A DNA stretch of 64,000 nucleotides from Tipula vernalis (GCA_958295665.1 OY282558.1:28417045-28481044), one strand, 5' to 3'. Counted from the first letter of the stretch, positions 12,874 to 25,301 are shown. Made by a program: numbers and translations. Notes: a model not told the origin generated them from the sequence alone.

Positions 12874-13595
12874 CCATGCGATTCTGTCGTTAAGACTGTT
12901 AAAAGTATCACAGCTAAGAGAAGTTTTGGTAAGAGGTTTTTTTAAGAGAATCTCTTAATTGAAATTCTGTTGGTAGTACTCTTAAAATATCTCTTGGAAA
13001 CTAACCCAATAAATTGGAAAATATCCGAAGACCTGTCAATTTAAATTTTTACAGTTTTTCGTGATACATTTTTGGCGGTTGATAAATAAATGAAAACAAT
13101 TTTAATAGTATTTATTTAAATACGTTTATTTTTATAAAGTACATGAATATCTGGAAAATGTACACTAAACACAATGGCTTTACGATACGCGTAGAACAAA
13201 ACACCGTTTCTATTAGAAAAAAAAAACAAATTTACAAAAATTTTATAAAAATTAATAATTTAGAAGAATAAAATATTTCATAATTTTTTTTATCAAATTT
13301 TAGGTTATGTTTATTTATAAAACAAATAATAAATAAAATATTTTATTTCTTACCACGGTTATTTATTCACTCAGATACAAATTTATTTATTAAGTTGTTT
13401 CTCTTTAATACGAGAAACGTCAAAATTGTGATGCTTTTGACCACCAATTTCGTTTGTCTTAGCTAAGAGATTTTTTAAGCGAATGTCATAGCTAAGAGCA
13501 TGGACAGAATCGCAAAATAGTCTTACGTAAGAGAAACCTCTTAGCTAAAAAAATCTCGTAATTAAAACCTCTAACTGCACGTTAGAATCGCACGG
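12874..13595. mobile_element. Harbinger-like non-autonomous element, 722 bp
   Basis: The terminal inverted repeats are CCATGCGATTCT (left) and CCGTGCGATTCT (right, inverted). TAA flanks both sides (12871-12873 and 13596-13598), as expected for the 3-bp TWA duplications of PIF/Harbinger elements. The words AGCTAAGAG/CTCTTAGCT recur near both ends (about 12912, 13460, 13492 and 13540). A third GCGATTCT lies inverted at about 13513. No transposase frame is present. The superfamily call rests on the TAA duplication only. Confidence 0.6.
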
Positions 13596-13598
13596 TAA

Positions 13599-14580
13599 AT
13601 TTCTTATTTTGAGTATGTCGAATCAAAATATTCCTAGATATACAAGCGCCGTCAGCATAAAATTCGAACTTAATATGAGGGGGATAGAAAGACAAAAAAA
13701 AAATGGATTTTTCATACAAATCATATGAAAAGTTATGTTTTTTTAATATCGTTTTTCTTAAATGAAAAATCTTACAAAAAAGAATTTTGATTTCTACGTT
13801 ACCAAGAAGAAGAATTGATAAATATATTATTTGAAAATCAATTAATAAAATCTTGTTTATAAATATTTAATTAATGTTTTACTAAAACCACTTTATTTAC
13901 AAACACATCTTTACACCTCATGACGTCACACTTTTCGTTCATGTTTTTTTTTATAATAGACAAATGTCGATAAATAGCAAATAGGTAACTAAAGAGGAGA
14001 AACAAACTTTTTTTTCTTTCATGTAAACAAACCATTTAGTATTTATTGTTGTTAAAAAAGTGGTTGTGGGTAGTTTGTTTATTTATAAGTAAGTAAAAAG
14101 CTTACGTCATTTATTTCGTTTTTATAATTTTATACTGTATTGTTCACATAGACATACAAAGAAAAAGTAAATTTGTACAATTTTATTTTAGTTATACATA
14201 TTAATAAAAGTACTAAATTTAATTTATTGGTTTTAAAATAGGTTATACTCAAAGGTTTGATTTAAATATAAACCTAAAAATATTTTCTGGTACGAGTATT
14301 ATTCATTCATAAAATTTTAATCAAAAATGTTCAATTTTACATGGGTTCTTATGGGAAATCGTAAAATGTATCTCCCTTAAATTAAGCTTATTTTAAAATT
14401 GGTCTGATACTGACGGCTTATATATTTAAGAATGCTTTGGTCGAATGCACATAAAGCCCCTTTCTCGCTTTCTTACGTTATATTTTTTATTTTTCTTATT
14501 CCAACTATGGTTCTCGCTTAACTCTAGTATTTTACAGGTCTAGTATTTTACGATAGATTCGAAAGATATGTCTTAATTTA
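13599..14580. other. unannotated A+T-rich DNA
   Basis: Poly-A/T-rich sequence without a recognisable gene or repeat. Confidence 0.45.
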
Positions 14581-14858
14581 TATTCGCCTTTACAGTACGG
14601 TAAGAGGCGCTAGGTCGCCACTAAAAAATGGTGATCAGCAATTTAGCATTTATTTTTATTAAATAATTGTATCTTTCTAAGTGCAATAAAAGATTATTTT
14701 GAACCGAAATCAATAAGAAAAATGTCAAATTATCTATTTTTTAACTTGTTGATCACCGTTTTTCCTAGTTTTGATATCGTACACCAGATGTCAGCTACTT
14801 TGAAAGGCGAATAGGTTTATGGATAGGCGTTAAAAGGCGAATAGGTTTATGGATAGTA
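14581..14858. repeat. small MITE-like inverted repeat with adjacent duplication
   Basis: TATTCGCCTTT at 14581 is inverted as AAAGGCGAATA ending at 14823. GGTGATCAGCAA inside the left half matches, inverted, TTGTTGATCACC in the right half. Immediately afterwards AAGGCGAATAGGTTTATGGA is repeated directly, so the right end occurs twice (about 14813 and 14836). No coding capacity. Confidence 0.55.
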
Positions 14859-14859
14859 A

Positions 14860-17474
14860 GGTAATGTAGGTAAGTTCATTTTCCTTGTCTAATATGGCTC
14901 GAAAGATGGATATCGATTTTCATTGCAGTTGGTACTTTAAAAAAAAGAGCTCATTTTATCAAAACACTTACTGGATTTACGGAATGCTTATGTATATAAT
15001 AACCTCTATAAGACAATGAATTTACAAATTTTCGCAACATAAGACACTTTCCCCGCTGCACTTTACTCCTCCTTTTCAAAATACCTCCAATCTTCTTGAG
15101 GATATAAATACCTTGTTAAATGGATAACATCGAAATGCCGTTAAACATTATTTGGCTAACCAAACCGTTATTTTCTTATTATGATCTCAAAATATTGTTT
15201 GAACACCATGGGTGTTATACTTAAATGTACCAACAAAACTAATGTTCTTAGAAAAATTAATCTTTATCTAAAATTCAAAGACTTCCTTATAATCGGTCTC
15301 GATACTGAAGACGTTCTTACTCATTTAATGTAAACAACGGGGGGATATTTCACATTTCACATATAACTAGAACTCGACTTTGATTAATTTGAGAACATTA
15401 CAATTTGTTTAAATCAACAGATAAACAATTCAATTGATCTCACCCGCCCCAGCTATAATTTTTTATTATGATACGTGAGGTAAATTTTGTTTTATACGAA
15501 CAAATTAACCAATCCAATACCTTAATGTCTATTTGAAATATTTCCGAAGTATATATAGGTCTTATTGAACCTTGTATGTTCATGGTTTTTATTAATTTTG
15601 TGCAAACCACATTTATATTTTAGTAATTTTTTTTTTTTTTTTTCATTTAAATAATAAAAATTATTTTATTTGTAAAGAAGACGGGCAAGAAAAAAGATTA
15701 AGATTAAAAGATTGTTATGGTGATGATTTAACAACATCTATTTACAAATTATTCTTAATTTTTTATTATTATTATTTGACACTTTAGTTATTTAACAATA
15801 ATTAATGTAATTAATTTAAGGCCATTAAAATAAATAATTTTTTTTTTGTTAACCACACAAATTATTATTTTTTATTTTTATTATTTGGCTTGAACATGAA
15901 AACACAATCAAAGTGGAGATTAATTTTATTTAATTTGTTTTTATATTCGCGATATTTAATGATAAACAAAAGGTGCTATATAAATACATTTTTAAAGTGA
16001 TGATAAAAAAAATATTTTAAAATTTCTCGGTGATAAAGTGTGAAATGAGTATTTTGGTTTTGTATGAGCTTTTATGTATGTAGGTACTTATGAAAATAAA
16101 GCAATTAGATATGATCGCAGTAGGTTGGAATAAGTCATAAAGTAGACATGAACGAACGTAGGCGGTGGTATTTTAGATAGACACTTAAATGATTTTATTG
16201 CACAACACGTATAAAACTTTCAACTACATACTTACTAAATATGGTCAATGAGTTGTCTCCGTTTGTGATTTATTTAGGATATGATACCCAAGCATCTTTT
16301 CAGTTAAAAGACCTATTTAATGTTATTAATATTTTCGATACGGTCGAAACATATTATATTAGTAAAATTTCTTTAATATATAGTTTTCGTTTTTGATTTC
16401 TTAAGTTTAGAATTTGCAGATTTGTAATAAATTAAATACTTTCATTTGTATGAAATGAACTCCGATTCCGAACGAAAAGTGAATAACAAGTAATAAATTA
16501 AAACAGCTTTCAAGGCAATAAAAGAAACATTTTGTCATCATCATTATCACCACCAAGAACACCATCATTCGCGATTTCTTGTTGCAATCTGTTGCAATGT
16601 AAATTTCTTGTTTCATTTATAACTAATTGAAATACATTTTTTATACATTCTGATTTCAACACCTTAATTTTCTTTTATTGGCTTGTCTTCTGCTTAACAA
16701 TGACAAAAACCAAATAAATTTGAATAAATAAGTTAACAAAATAATAAGAAAAGAATTTGTCAACTTCTTCCAATGGCGTTTAATTTATTGTTCCAGAATT
16801 TAAAAAAAATAGTTTTATTGAATTTGCCTTTTTGAAACAAATCACGATTTTATTGTACAAAAGCAAAAACATACAAATAATAAGAAGTAAAGACGTGATG
16901 TACAACACAACAGGACAGCGTATTTATTTGAGAATAAGAGATTCGTTTGGGGTTGGGAAACTGTGGGCTAAGCATTGTGCAACATGGATGAAATAGGTTT
17001 ATTTATTACAGCCCCTGGAGCCTTTCTGGTTATTCTATAAAGTGACATTTCTTTCTCTTCCTCAAATCAATTAATCTAGTTTACATGACTCCGTATGCAC
17101 ACTTATATATGCGATACCTATAGACATTTATATAATCGGTCAAAACAATTCAGTTACATTTAAGGTTTAAATTGATTTGACTCACTTTGAGTAGAAAAAA
17201 AAACAATTTATGGTTCTATTTATTTTAGAACGTTATACATATGTTAAAAATTTATTTTTAAAGATAAGCTTGAAATTAGGTAGAAATAAAACAGCAAAAT
17301 CTGAAAATTCCTCATCTGAAAAGTAAACAAAATCTAAATCGCGTTGGTCGGCTTTGACCACGTTTCATCAAATGTTCAGACTGTTATTTAGACTCTGGTG
17401 ATTCCATTTTTAATCAACTGTTATTAAACGACGTAAAAGTCTTTCTTAGTATGCTTTAACATGTTCAAACATTA
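14860..17474. other. unannotated A+T-rich DNA
   Basis: I see nothing gene-like. There are homopolymer T runs near 15630 and 15840. Confidence 0.45.
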
Positions 17475-17705
17475 CAGTGAATTGGCCATATTCCAAATCT
17501 TCATCCAAAAGTCATTTTAGAATCCCTTTTTCAACGCACTTGTAAAATTTCATAATAATTGGTTGAGAAATAGGCCAATTCCATCCATCATACTTGGCCA
17601 TATTCCAGAATTTCATCCAAAATTCATTTTAGAATCACATTTCCATCGCGAAAATCAAATTTCACTAAAATCAGTTGAGAAATAGATAAGTTTCATCCTA
17701 ATTGG
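17475..17705 (-). repeat. inverted block of the 108-bp repeat
   Basis: About two units of the repeat at 1612-2120 appear here in reverse complement. TTGGCCATATTCC, CATCCAAAAKTCATTTTAGA, AATTTCA..TAAAATCAGTTG and CATCCTAATTGGCC follow in inverted order. The CATCC anchors at about 17582 and 17694 are 112 bp apart. Confidence 0.75.
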
Positions 17706-17929
17706 CCATTCATTTATTTTGCTAAAGGTTTAATTTGAAATACAAAAGGTTCAATTTGAGGTTTAAGATATTAACAGTGACCTTTCTTAAGTCTTAAACA
17801 ATATTTGTGTAAGGTTTGGTTCAAATAGGTCAAGTCGTGTGGATTTGTTTAAATATCTTACACATATGCTGCACATACATATAAACACTCACTTCATTTT
17901 ATAGATTGCTCAACTGCTCACTAAACACT

Positions 17930-18180
17930 GGTCCAACACCATCTCAACCCCTATTCAATCTGCAAACGGCCCCCAACCCAACCCTCAACCCAACCGCAAT
18001 CCTCAAACCAGCATATATAAAAAATTGGTCAACTGCCCACTATATTTAAACAAAATTATTTTGTTGGTATGGCTCACTATATCTTAACCCAACCCCAACT
18101 CAACTCCAACTCAACTTTAACTCAACCCGCAAATTGGCCCCTACTTAACCTTCAACTCTTTTTTCTCTTAATCTTCAACT
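17930..18180. repeat. CAACCC/CAACTC-rich low-complexity tract
   Basis: Degenerate repeats of CAACCC, CCAACC and CAACTC run on the plus strand. It is simple-sequence-like with no regular long unit. It is unusually C-rich for this window. Confidence 0.65.
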
Positions 18181-18356
18181 CGGTTTTTTTAGGCCGAAGT
18201 AAATGGCTCGAGTTAGTACGGTGGCCAGTGGCGTAAATTTAAATTGGAAATGAATTGCGTGAGAACAATCGTGCGGAATGAATAGTGTGAAATGAACTGT
18301 GTGGGGTCAGTCGCCCTACTTGCGCAATCTATTTTGAGTTAAAGGTCATTCATAAT

Positions 18357-19192
18357 ATGTGCATTGTTGTGTGTTTTGAATTTGTACATTGTTTGCTTTA
18401 CGCAGATGATATGAAAATATTTGCTCCAATTAATGATGTTTCTGATTTTGTGAAATTGCAAGGTGACTTGAATAACTTTTGCAGTTGCTCGTTTAATAAC
18501 AAATTGTTGCTGAATGTGGGTAAGTGCAAAATGTTATCAATCTTTCGAATGTGCATATTCCAGCATTATTTTTTATATAATGTTGCTGTTGATTGAGTTA
18601 AGTTCATGTCCGACTTAGGCATAACCTTTTTTTGTGATCCAACTTTTACTAAATACGTTGATTTTATTAATACAAAAGCTTACATAATACTAGGGTTCAT
18701 TCCGCTCCGCAGATCCGCTCACACTAAAAACTTTGTATGTATCCTTTGTTCGCTTCATTCTAGAATACGATTCTCAGATCTGGTCCCCGTTTTATAAGTG
18801 CCATTCAGATAAAATTGAAAGTGTTCAGAAGCAATTTGTTTTATTTGCCGTTCGGGGATTACCCACTGAGCGAGTGTTATAATTTAATAAAACTACAATG
18901 TTCGGATCACCGACGAGACGTTGGATCCGCTATCTTCGTTAACGATGTTCTGACTTTCCGAATAGATTGTGACGAATTACTTGCTCGTTTTAATATTTAC
19001 GCTCCCATAAGCTGTTTGTACGGCCGTCGTCTGCTACATATTGACCCTGTCTCTACGAATTTTGCACTTTCGGAACTAGCCTTCAGAATGTTGCGGCTTT
19101 TTAATTCAGTGTACGATGTTTTCGATTTTAAGAAAACAAGAAATTCGTTTAGAAACGAGTTGTTTAAATTTCTGTCTATAGATAATTGTTAA
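18357..19192 (+). pseudogene. non-LTR retrotransposon reverse transcriptase remnant
   Basis: The frame opening at 18357 contains LLYADDMKIF, the YADD catalytic motif of reverse transcriptase, followed by LQGDLNNF and NKLLLNVGKCKML, the usual block downstream of YADD in LINE ORF2 proteins. After a stop and frame change, SDLGITFFCDPTF and INTKAYIILGFI (18606-18797) match the next conserved block. The last 125-residue frame (18815-19192) corresponds to the ORF2 carboxy terminus, ending NELFKFLSIDNC. The palm and finger blocks upstream of YADD and the endonuclease are missing. It is a 5'-truncated, frameshifted, dead copy. It differs from the intact Jockey copy at 22.4-26.6 kb and resembles I/CR1/Jockey-group ORF2; I do not assign the clade. 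Confidence 0.85.
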
Positions 19193-19962
19193 ATTTTGTT
19201 TTTGTATGTTTAATTATTGATTGTATTATAATTACATTTACTTTTAACTAATATAAGGCAATTTCATTGTTTAATTTCTCATTAGTATAGATTTCTTATA
19301 GATAACTAATTATTTTTGATTCAATGTAATGAATAAGTTTCGTTTGGCTTTAATTTTAGCTTTTCTAGTTCTTTGGTTATTGATTCAGAAAAACTAAATG
19401 GTTAGTTATTTCTATTTTTTATGACGTCATTCTAGTATTTTAGATAATTATTATGCATTTGTTGGTTATTGAATGAATTGTATTGAATGAATAATGTTCT
19501 TTCATTAAACAATTTTTATCGGGCTAAATAATTTTTTTTTTTATTATCTTTTGTCGAAATGTCCACCATTACTCGTTCGTTCGTTTGATTTGTTGCTATT
19601 AATTTACAGTGATGAGAAGCTACTAGCTTTATATTAGGGATGATGTGAGGTTTGTAGATGTCATGACGAGGTGAGTAAGTAGACTACCTTCCCTTCTTTC
19701 CTTCCTTATTCCTTTTGCGGTCTCAACAGACATTTTCATGCTTTGGAAAACCCACCCCATTTCCCCTGAGTTCTAGTTGGCTTAGCATGACCGTACCAAA
19801 GCCTCTGAATCTGTATTTTTTTCTGATAACACCCAATATCAAAAATATTGGCAATGTTACAAGTGCATCACAGTCCTTATGCCCTAAAATGCTTCCGGTA
19901 AAATAGCATATTTTTTGGTTAGAACAATATACTTTTCGTATAGTTGAAATCTTCGTTGCACG
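19193..19962. other. unannotated DNA
   Basis: Nothing recognised. It includes the likely 3' flank of the dead LINE above. Confidence 0.4.
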
Positions 19963-20052
19963 TAGGGCTTGCAATACCGGCATTATCGAAACTTAGGTCC
20001 CGGTTCATTCTTTAATACCGCAATACTGAGCCATTTAAAACCGGTATTGTGG
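19963..20052. repeat. hAT-like terminal fragment (CAATACCGG)
   Basis: TAGGGCTTGCAATACCGG resembles hAT termini. An inverted ACCGGTATTG lies 60-70 bp away. A related block with ATACCGAAATACCGGTATCG and an inverted TAGGGAATCCAATATC end is at about 62000-62084. Both are short, non-coding fragments and the hAT label is tentative. Confidence 0.35.
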
Positions 20053-20811
20053 GACTCAGTTTAAATCCATTAATTTACTGCCTAATCTGGTGTAGAAAAT
20101 ACTCAAACTGCAATTTACAAAAAAATATTCGGCTATTTTAAAAACCGGCGGAGGCCCAAGAAGCGGTTTACATGTAAAATGACAAGCTTCACTTTAACTT
20201 AATACTACAACCGTCAATCAAATAGAAAATTATTTCAATGTCGATCGGACAAGCGACAATATTGATGGGAATTTTTTTATATATCAAAGTCGCTGAATAC
20301 AGTTTGAACATTAACCTGAAAGCTGAAGCCTTTTCAGGTGGCAAACTTTGTTTTAAATCGCGCTTCCCGATCTCAAAAGTTTCATCAAAGTCCATTTGCT
20401 TAGGAGTCTGATGTAAAACGGTACAAGAACTCGACTAAATGTAATGTGAAATATGGTCAAAAACTATATTTCACGATTAAATCTACTATTGCAGAAATTT
20501 TATCACGCAAAATTGGAACACATATCTAATAGTTTTGTATCCCTTAGACAGAAGGAAACATTGTAATATAAATTTACAAACCAAAGTTGAAATTATTTTT
20601 TGTTTCGGTTTTTTCGTCCTCGGGGTCCTATAGCCTTATATATACAGACATTGTAAGTAGTATTTATTATTTTATTTATTATTATGTACATCTTTATAAC
20701 AATTATTGTGGATAAAGACAATTAATGAGATAAACTTTTGTCCAAAATGTATCGTAAGGAATTGTTGAGAAATTGTTCTATATGAACCAAGGTATACAGA
20801 AAATAGAGATA

Positions 20812-21113
20812 CATGCGAAACTCGATTTTCCGGGATCCGATTATCCGTAAACCTCGATCCGTGATTTTTTTTAGACAGTCGATATTTTTGAGTCACTTGT
20901 TTATCCCGATTTTCAATTGATTAACCGGGATTTTTCATTTTTATTTTTTGCGTTAAATTTTGTCAACGGTGTTGTTACTGTGTTACACATATATGTATGT
21001 ACATATGTATATTGTGTATTTTTTTATATAACTGAAAAATTCGATCAACCGGGATCTTTGATTATCCGGGAAACGTTCGGTCCCGAGCATCCCAGATAAT
21101 CGAGTTTCGACTG
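20812..21113. mobile_element. pogo/Tigger-like MITE, 302 bp
   Basis: The left end CATGCGAAACTCGATTTTCC and the inverted right end CAGTCGAAACTCGATTATCT form a terminal inverted repeat. TA flanks both sides (20810-20811 and 21114-21115), the Tc1/mariner-pogo target. GAAACTCGATTATC is characteristic of pogo/Tigger termini. Further internal CCGGGATC..GATTATCCG blocks are shared by both halves. No transposase is encoded. Confidence 0.8.
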
Positions 21114-21115
21114 TA

Positions 21116-21603
21116 GTATATTCCCGTGTCTCATTTTCATCTTTCTTTGCGCATCACGTCACGTGTAGACAAAAAAACAGATATTTAGTTAGGCGGTTTT
21201 TTGATTAATTTTTTTAAATAAATCAAGAATAATTATAATTTTTTTTAACAAACCGTATTTACAAATGATAATGATAGTTTACCGAGACCCTTTTTATGCT
21301 TTATATTTTTTTTATGGTCCAAATAGTTGAGAAATAATTCCTTCGAGTATATAATGTCTAAGATAAATGAAAAAGGGTAGACAAAATTATTAGTACATAA
21401 TATAAAACAATTAAATTATTAAATGTTTTTGGTCATTTAAACATGCGTACCAATTATTAAAATTTTTATTTTTAGTTAGAGGATATCTTCAACAAAAGTA
21501 ATTCGACGATATTAAAAGTTGGTAGAAATAACATAAAAAACTTAATATCATATTCAAACGAAGTCGAATTAGATTTGAAAATAAAAAAATTGTTTTTTAG
21601 GTG
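21116..21603. other. unannotated A+T-rich DNA
   Basis: Flank between the pogo-like MITE and the large CACTA-like element; nothing recognised. Confidence 0.45.
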
Positions 21604-21635
21604 CACGGTTAAAAAAAATGGGATGAAAACTATCC
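21604..21635 (+). repeat. left terminal inverted repeat of the CACTA-like element
   Basis: Starts CACGGTTAAAAA and continues with GGGATGAAAACTATCC. It pairs with the inverted sequence at 34245-34276. Confidence 0.65.
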
Positions 21636-22347
21636 TTTTCGTATCCTTTTGCGGAATAACTATACGTCCATCCTTTTTTTAGATGTAAAATTATACTTTA
21701 TCAAAGTATGCAATTCATTTTTGTAATTAACTAAACATCTTATCCAATTTTTCTTAATTATTACACTTATCCAAAAGGGCGAAAATTGCGTAGAACTAAC
21801 ATAATTATTATATTAAGCCAGAGTATAAAAATGTTTATATGAAAATACCTAAAGGTATCCTATCGCAGGTAAATTATCTTTTTTTTTAAAGAGTAAAATC
21901 TATGCTTTTTAAACAAAATATATTTTTACGAAACATAATTCGTTTTAAATCGCTGCTGTATTTTTATTTTATTTGGATTGAATTGATCCACTTATAAGAC
22001 AAATCTCGATATATCTGAAGCATAGTAACTAACAATTCTGGAGTAAAATTTTGAGAAAAATTAAGAAAAATTAAAATGTTTAATAAATTTTTAACGTTTT
22101 TAATTATTATTTAGAATAGGTTTCATTACTTTTAGTGTAAAATTCTTTAAGAAAAAAATCTTAATCAACCTATATGAGATAAGATAACTTCATTTCAGAA
22201 GAATAAACATTTTTTAAAGGTTAAAATGTATATTTATAAAGGGTGAATTAATCTTTTAGAAGCACACAAATCGATAGGCTGCAGTAATATTAACCATTCA
22301 TTTTTTAACCAAATTTAGTGGAATAAGAAAAATAACCATACAAATTT

Positions 22348-22378
<31 letters not shown>

Positions 22379-22516
22379 CCTTTATTTAATATTACAACTG
22401 ATTTACAAATCATTTAGTAATTTATCTTTCTTAAATGAAGATTCACATTTGACGGGCAGTAGCCCAATGGTTACTCCCGTTTGAATTTACATAGTAATTA
22501 TTTTTCTCTATCCGAA

Positions 22517-25195
22517 TTAAATACAACTGCCCAATTCCAAAGGTTTCTGCCTTTGAAGTCTTCTTACTGCATTGGTGGTATCCAACAAACTTCGTATGTC
22601 TGCATTTTGGTGCCGAGATATCCGCTGAATGTGTTTCTTCGCATGATTTTGTATTTCTTCACTTACATATTCCATGTTTAAGTCCCTATGGAGGTTATCA
22701 TTTCTAATGTACCATGGTGCGTTTACAATGCCACGCAGCACTTTGTTTTGAAAACATTGAATCATTTGTACATTTGTCTTCTTGGTACAACCCCAAAGTT
22801 GAATACCGTAGGTCCATACTGGTTTAAGTATTTGCTGATATAATAGCAATTTGTTATGTATTGTAAGCTCAGAGTTTCTACCTATTAGCCAATACATTTT
22901 CCTATATTTAATGTTCAATTCTTCTTTTTTCTTTTTAACATGCTCTTTCCATCTAAGCTTGCAATCGAGAGTCATGCCGAGGTATTTGGCTGTATTTGCA
23001 TTTGGAACCGGCCTTGAATTAAGTTTCACTGGAATCCAGTTAGCTTTCTGGTTCGTGAAGTTTACGTGAACCGACTTTGCTTCGTTTAGGCTAATGCGCC
23101 ATTTCTTTGTCCAACTACTCACTGTGTCGGTTGCTTTTTGAAGTTTGGTCGTTGCTTCTGATATACACTTTCCAGTCGCCAGAATAGCTGTATCGTCTGC
23201 AAATGTTGCTATGGTGGCACCTTCTGTATTTGGCATATCTCTGGTGTACAGGATGTACAATATAGGACCCAGTACGCTACCCTGTGGTATGCCTGCTGAT
23301 ATTCTCTTTAGTTCAGAGTACTCTTGGTTATATTTTACACGGAAATGTCGGTCTGCGATATAAGATTTAAGAATTTGATAGAATTGCTTAGGTAGATCTC
23401 GATGCAATTTAAATTCAAGTCCTTGGTGCCAAACTTTGTCGAAAGCTTGTGCTACATCTAAGAAGATGCTGGAGCATATTTTCTTATTCTCAAGTGAGTC
23501 TTCGATTATATCCGTTATTCTGTGAACTTGTTCTATCGTAGAGTGATTTTCTCTAAATCCAAATTGGTGTGGTGGAATCAAATTTCTCTCTTCTATTATT
23601 GGCTTGAGTCTCTTGAGCAGTAATTTTTCAAATAATTTTGAAATTACAGGAAGTAGTGAAATCGGTCTGTACGACTTTTTATCGTTCGCTGGTTTGCCTG
23701 GTTTGGGGATCATAATTACTTCAGCAACCTTCCATTGCCGTGGGACATATTTTAGTCTGAAGACAGCATTGATAATTTGAACCAATTTTCGTAGTCCCTT
23801 CTCGGGAATGGCTTTTACGACTTGTCCAGTAATTAAATCATATCCTGGAGCTTTTTTTGCGTTCAAATTACACTTGATCTCATTTTTTAATTCCTGTAAT
23901 GTTACACATCGAATATTATATTCATCAATTTTGCTAATTGTTATTATGTTTTCATCTGCTGTTTGCCTAGGTAGCGGTTGAAAGGTGTCTTCCAAGTGAG
24001 CTGCAAATAAAATAGCTTTTTGCTTGTCACTTTTGGCCCAGGTTCCTTCCCCATTTTTAATAGGTGGCACATGCATTTTAGTTCTTTTTAATCCCTTTGT
24101 TGCTTTCCAAAGAGAGTAATCAGTATCTTTATGTTCGGTGAGACCATTTAAGTACTTGTTGATAGTTTCATTCTTAATTTCTTTTATAAGTTGTTTTAGT
24201 TTATTGCATAGAAAATTGAGGATTTTTTTGTTTTCCGGGGCGCGTGTCCTTTGCCAGGTTTTTCTTGCCTTCCGTTTCTCTCTAACTAACTCCCTGACCT
24301 CAATAGGATAATTTTGATTCCTACGGGATTCGGTGTGACTAGCAGGAGAACTTTCCCATGCTGCTTGTTGAATAGTACTGTTAAATACCTCTAGTTCGTC
24401 TTCCAACTGTACCGGTGTTTTAATCGGCACTCGTAGATTTGTTTGCATTTCAATTAGTTCTTGGAATAGGTCCCAGTTAGTTCTATTATTTGTTAATTTA
24501 GGCAGGTTATCCTTATTAATTATCATTGTGCTGAGTGTCATGATAACAGGTGTATGATCGGAATATATCCCTTCGCTGTTTTCGATGTACATGTAATCCT
24601 CGAAGATCCCTTTCGTTACATAAAAATCAATGAGATCTGGTATTTTATTTATATCAGCAGGCCAGTATGTCGGTTTACCTCCAGAGTGGAACTCGCAGTT
24701 ATTTATTCGTCCGGCTTCGAATAGCTCTTTTCCTTTATGGGTTGTAAGTCTTGATCCCCAATAGGTGTTTTTTGCATTAAAGTCACCACCAATAATAAAA
24801 TTGGATCCTAGTGATCTAAAGAGTCTATTATAATCTTCTTTGTTTAGATTATAGCGTGGAGGGCAGTAGATAGAGGAAATACTGTATTCATTATTATTGT
24901 TAGTTTCAACTTTTATGGTTTTAACTTGCATACTTTCCTCTTCTATACTAGGTTCTTCATAGTGTTTGAGACTCTTTTTCACTATTACTGTTGATCCTCC
25001 TCTGGGTTTTCCTCCTGGGTGAACAGCATGGTAACATTCATAATCACGTATTTTAATAAATGATGTTTTTGTCAAATGGCTCTCCGATATAAGGCAGATA
25101 TCTATTTTTTCTAAATTTAGAAAAATTTCTAGCTCTGGAACATGTTGCGCTAGTCCGTTCGCGTTCCAGGTGACAATTCTTAGTGATCTGCTCAT
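22517..25195 (-). CDS. LINE ORF2: endonuclease and reverse transcriptase (892 aa)
   Basis: This is the catalytic protein of the LINE: it nicks target DNA and copies the element's RNA onto the exposed 3' end. Residues 1-220 form an apurinic-like endonuclease domain with WNANG (10-14), E38 in ISESH, GGDFNAKNTYWG (136-147) and YSDHTP (211-216). Residues about 440-740 form the reverse transcriptase, with APGYD (449), KSYRPISLLP (507), QFGFRENHST (544), FLDVAQAFDKVWH (578-590), AGIPQGSVLGP (634-644) and FADD (665-668). The likely metal-binding aspartates are D580, D667 and D668. KYLGMTLD (737-744) is the usual thumb-side block. The carboxy terminus holds no RNase H domain, as usual for Jockey. The length is normal for the clade and no stop or frameshift is visible. 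The start at 25195 gives MSRSLRIVTWNANGL, the expected endonuclease beginning. Confidence 0.96.
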   Translation of the reverse strand: MSRSLRIVTWNANGLAQHVPELEIFLNLEKIDICLISESHLTKTSFIKIRDYECYHAVHPGGKPRGGSTVIVKKSLKHYEEPSIEEESMQVKTIKVETNNNNEYSISSIYCPPRYNLNKEDYNRLFRSLGSNFIIGGDFNAKNTYWGSRLTTHKGKELFEAGRINNCEFHSGGKPTYWPADINKIPDLIDFYVTKGIFEDYMYIENSEGIYSDHTPVIMTLSTMIINKDNLPKLTNNRTNWDLFQELIEMQTNLRVPIKTPVQLEDELEVFNSTIQQAAWESSPASHTESRRNQNYPIEVRELVREKRKARKTWQRTRAPENKKILNFLCNKLKQLIKEIKNETINKYLNGLTEHKDTDYSLWKATKGLKRTKMHVPPIKNGEGTWAKSDKQKAILFAAHLEDTFQPLPRQTADENIITISKIDEYNIRCVTLQELKNEIKCNLNAKKAPGYDLITGQVVKAIPEKGLRKLVQIINAVFRLKYVPRQWKVAEVIMIPKPGKPANDKKSYRPISLLPVISKLFEKLLLKRLKPIIEERNLIPPHQFGFRENHSTIEQVHRITDIIEDSLENKKICSSIFLDVAQAFDKVWHQGLEFKLHRDLPKQFYQILKSYIADRHFRVKYNQEYSELKRISAGIPQGSVLGPILYILYTRDMPNTEGATIATFADDTAILATGKCISEATTKLQKATDTVSSWTKKWRISLNEAKSVHVNFTNQKANWIPVKLNSRPVPNANTAKYLGMTLDCKLRWKEHVKKKKEELNIKYRKMYWLIGRNSELTIHNKLLLYQQILKPVWTYGIQLWGCTKKTNVQMIQCFQNKVLRGIVNAPWYIRNDNLHRDLNMEYVSEEIQNHAKKHIQRISRHQNADIRSLLDTTNAVRRLQRQKPLELGSCI

Positions 25196-25301
25196 TTTAG
25201 TATATGAGGGCTGTTGCCTCGTTCAAGGTTTGATGCATATCTAGACGCTTATATAAAGCTTCTAGACCACGTTCTTGCTTTGCTAGCCTTATATTTATGG
25301 C

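Noticed and set aside
20189..20395. 68-residue minus-strand frame with a helix-like start
   Set aside because: No motif, splice context or neighbour supports it as a gene.
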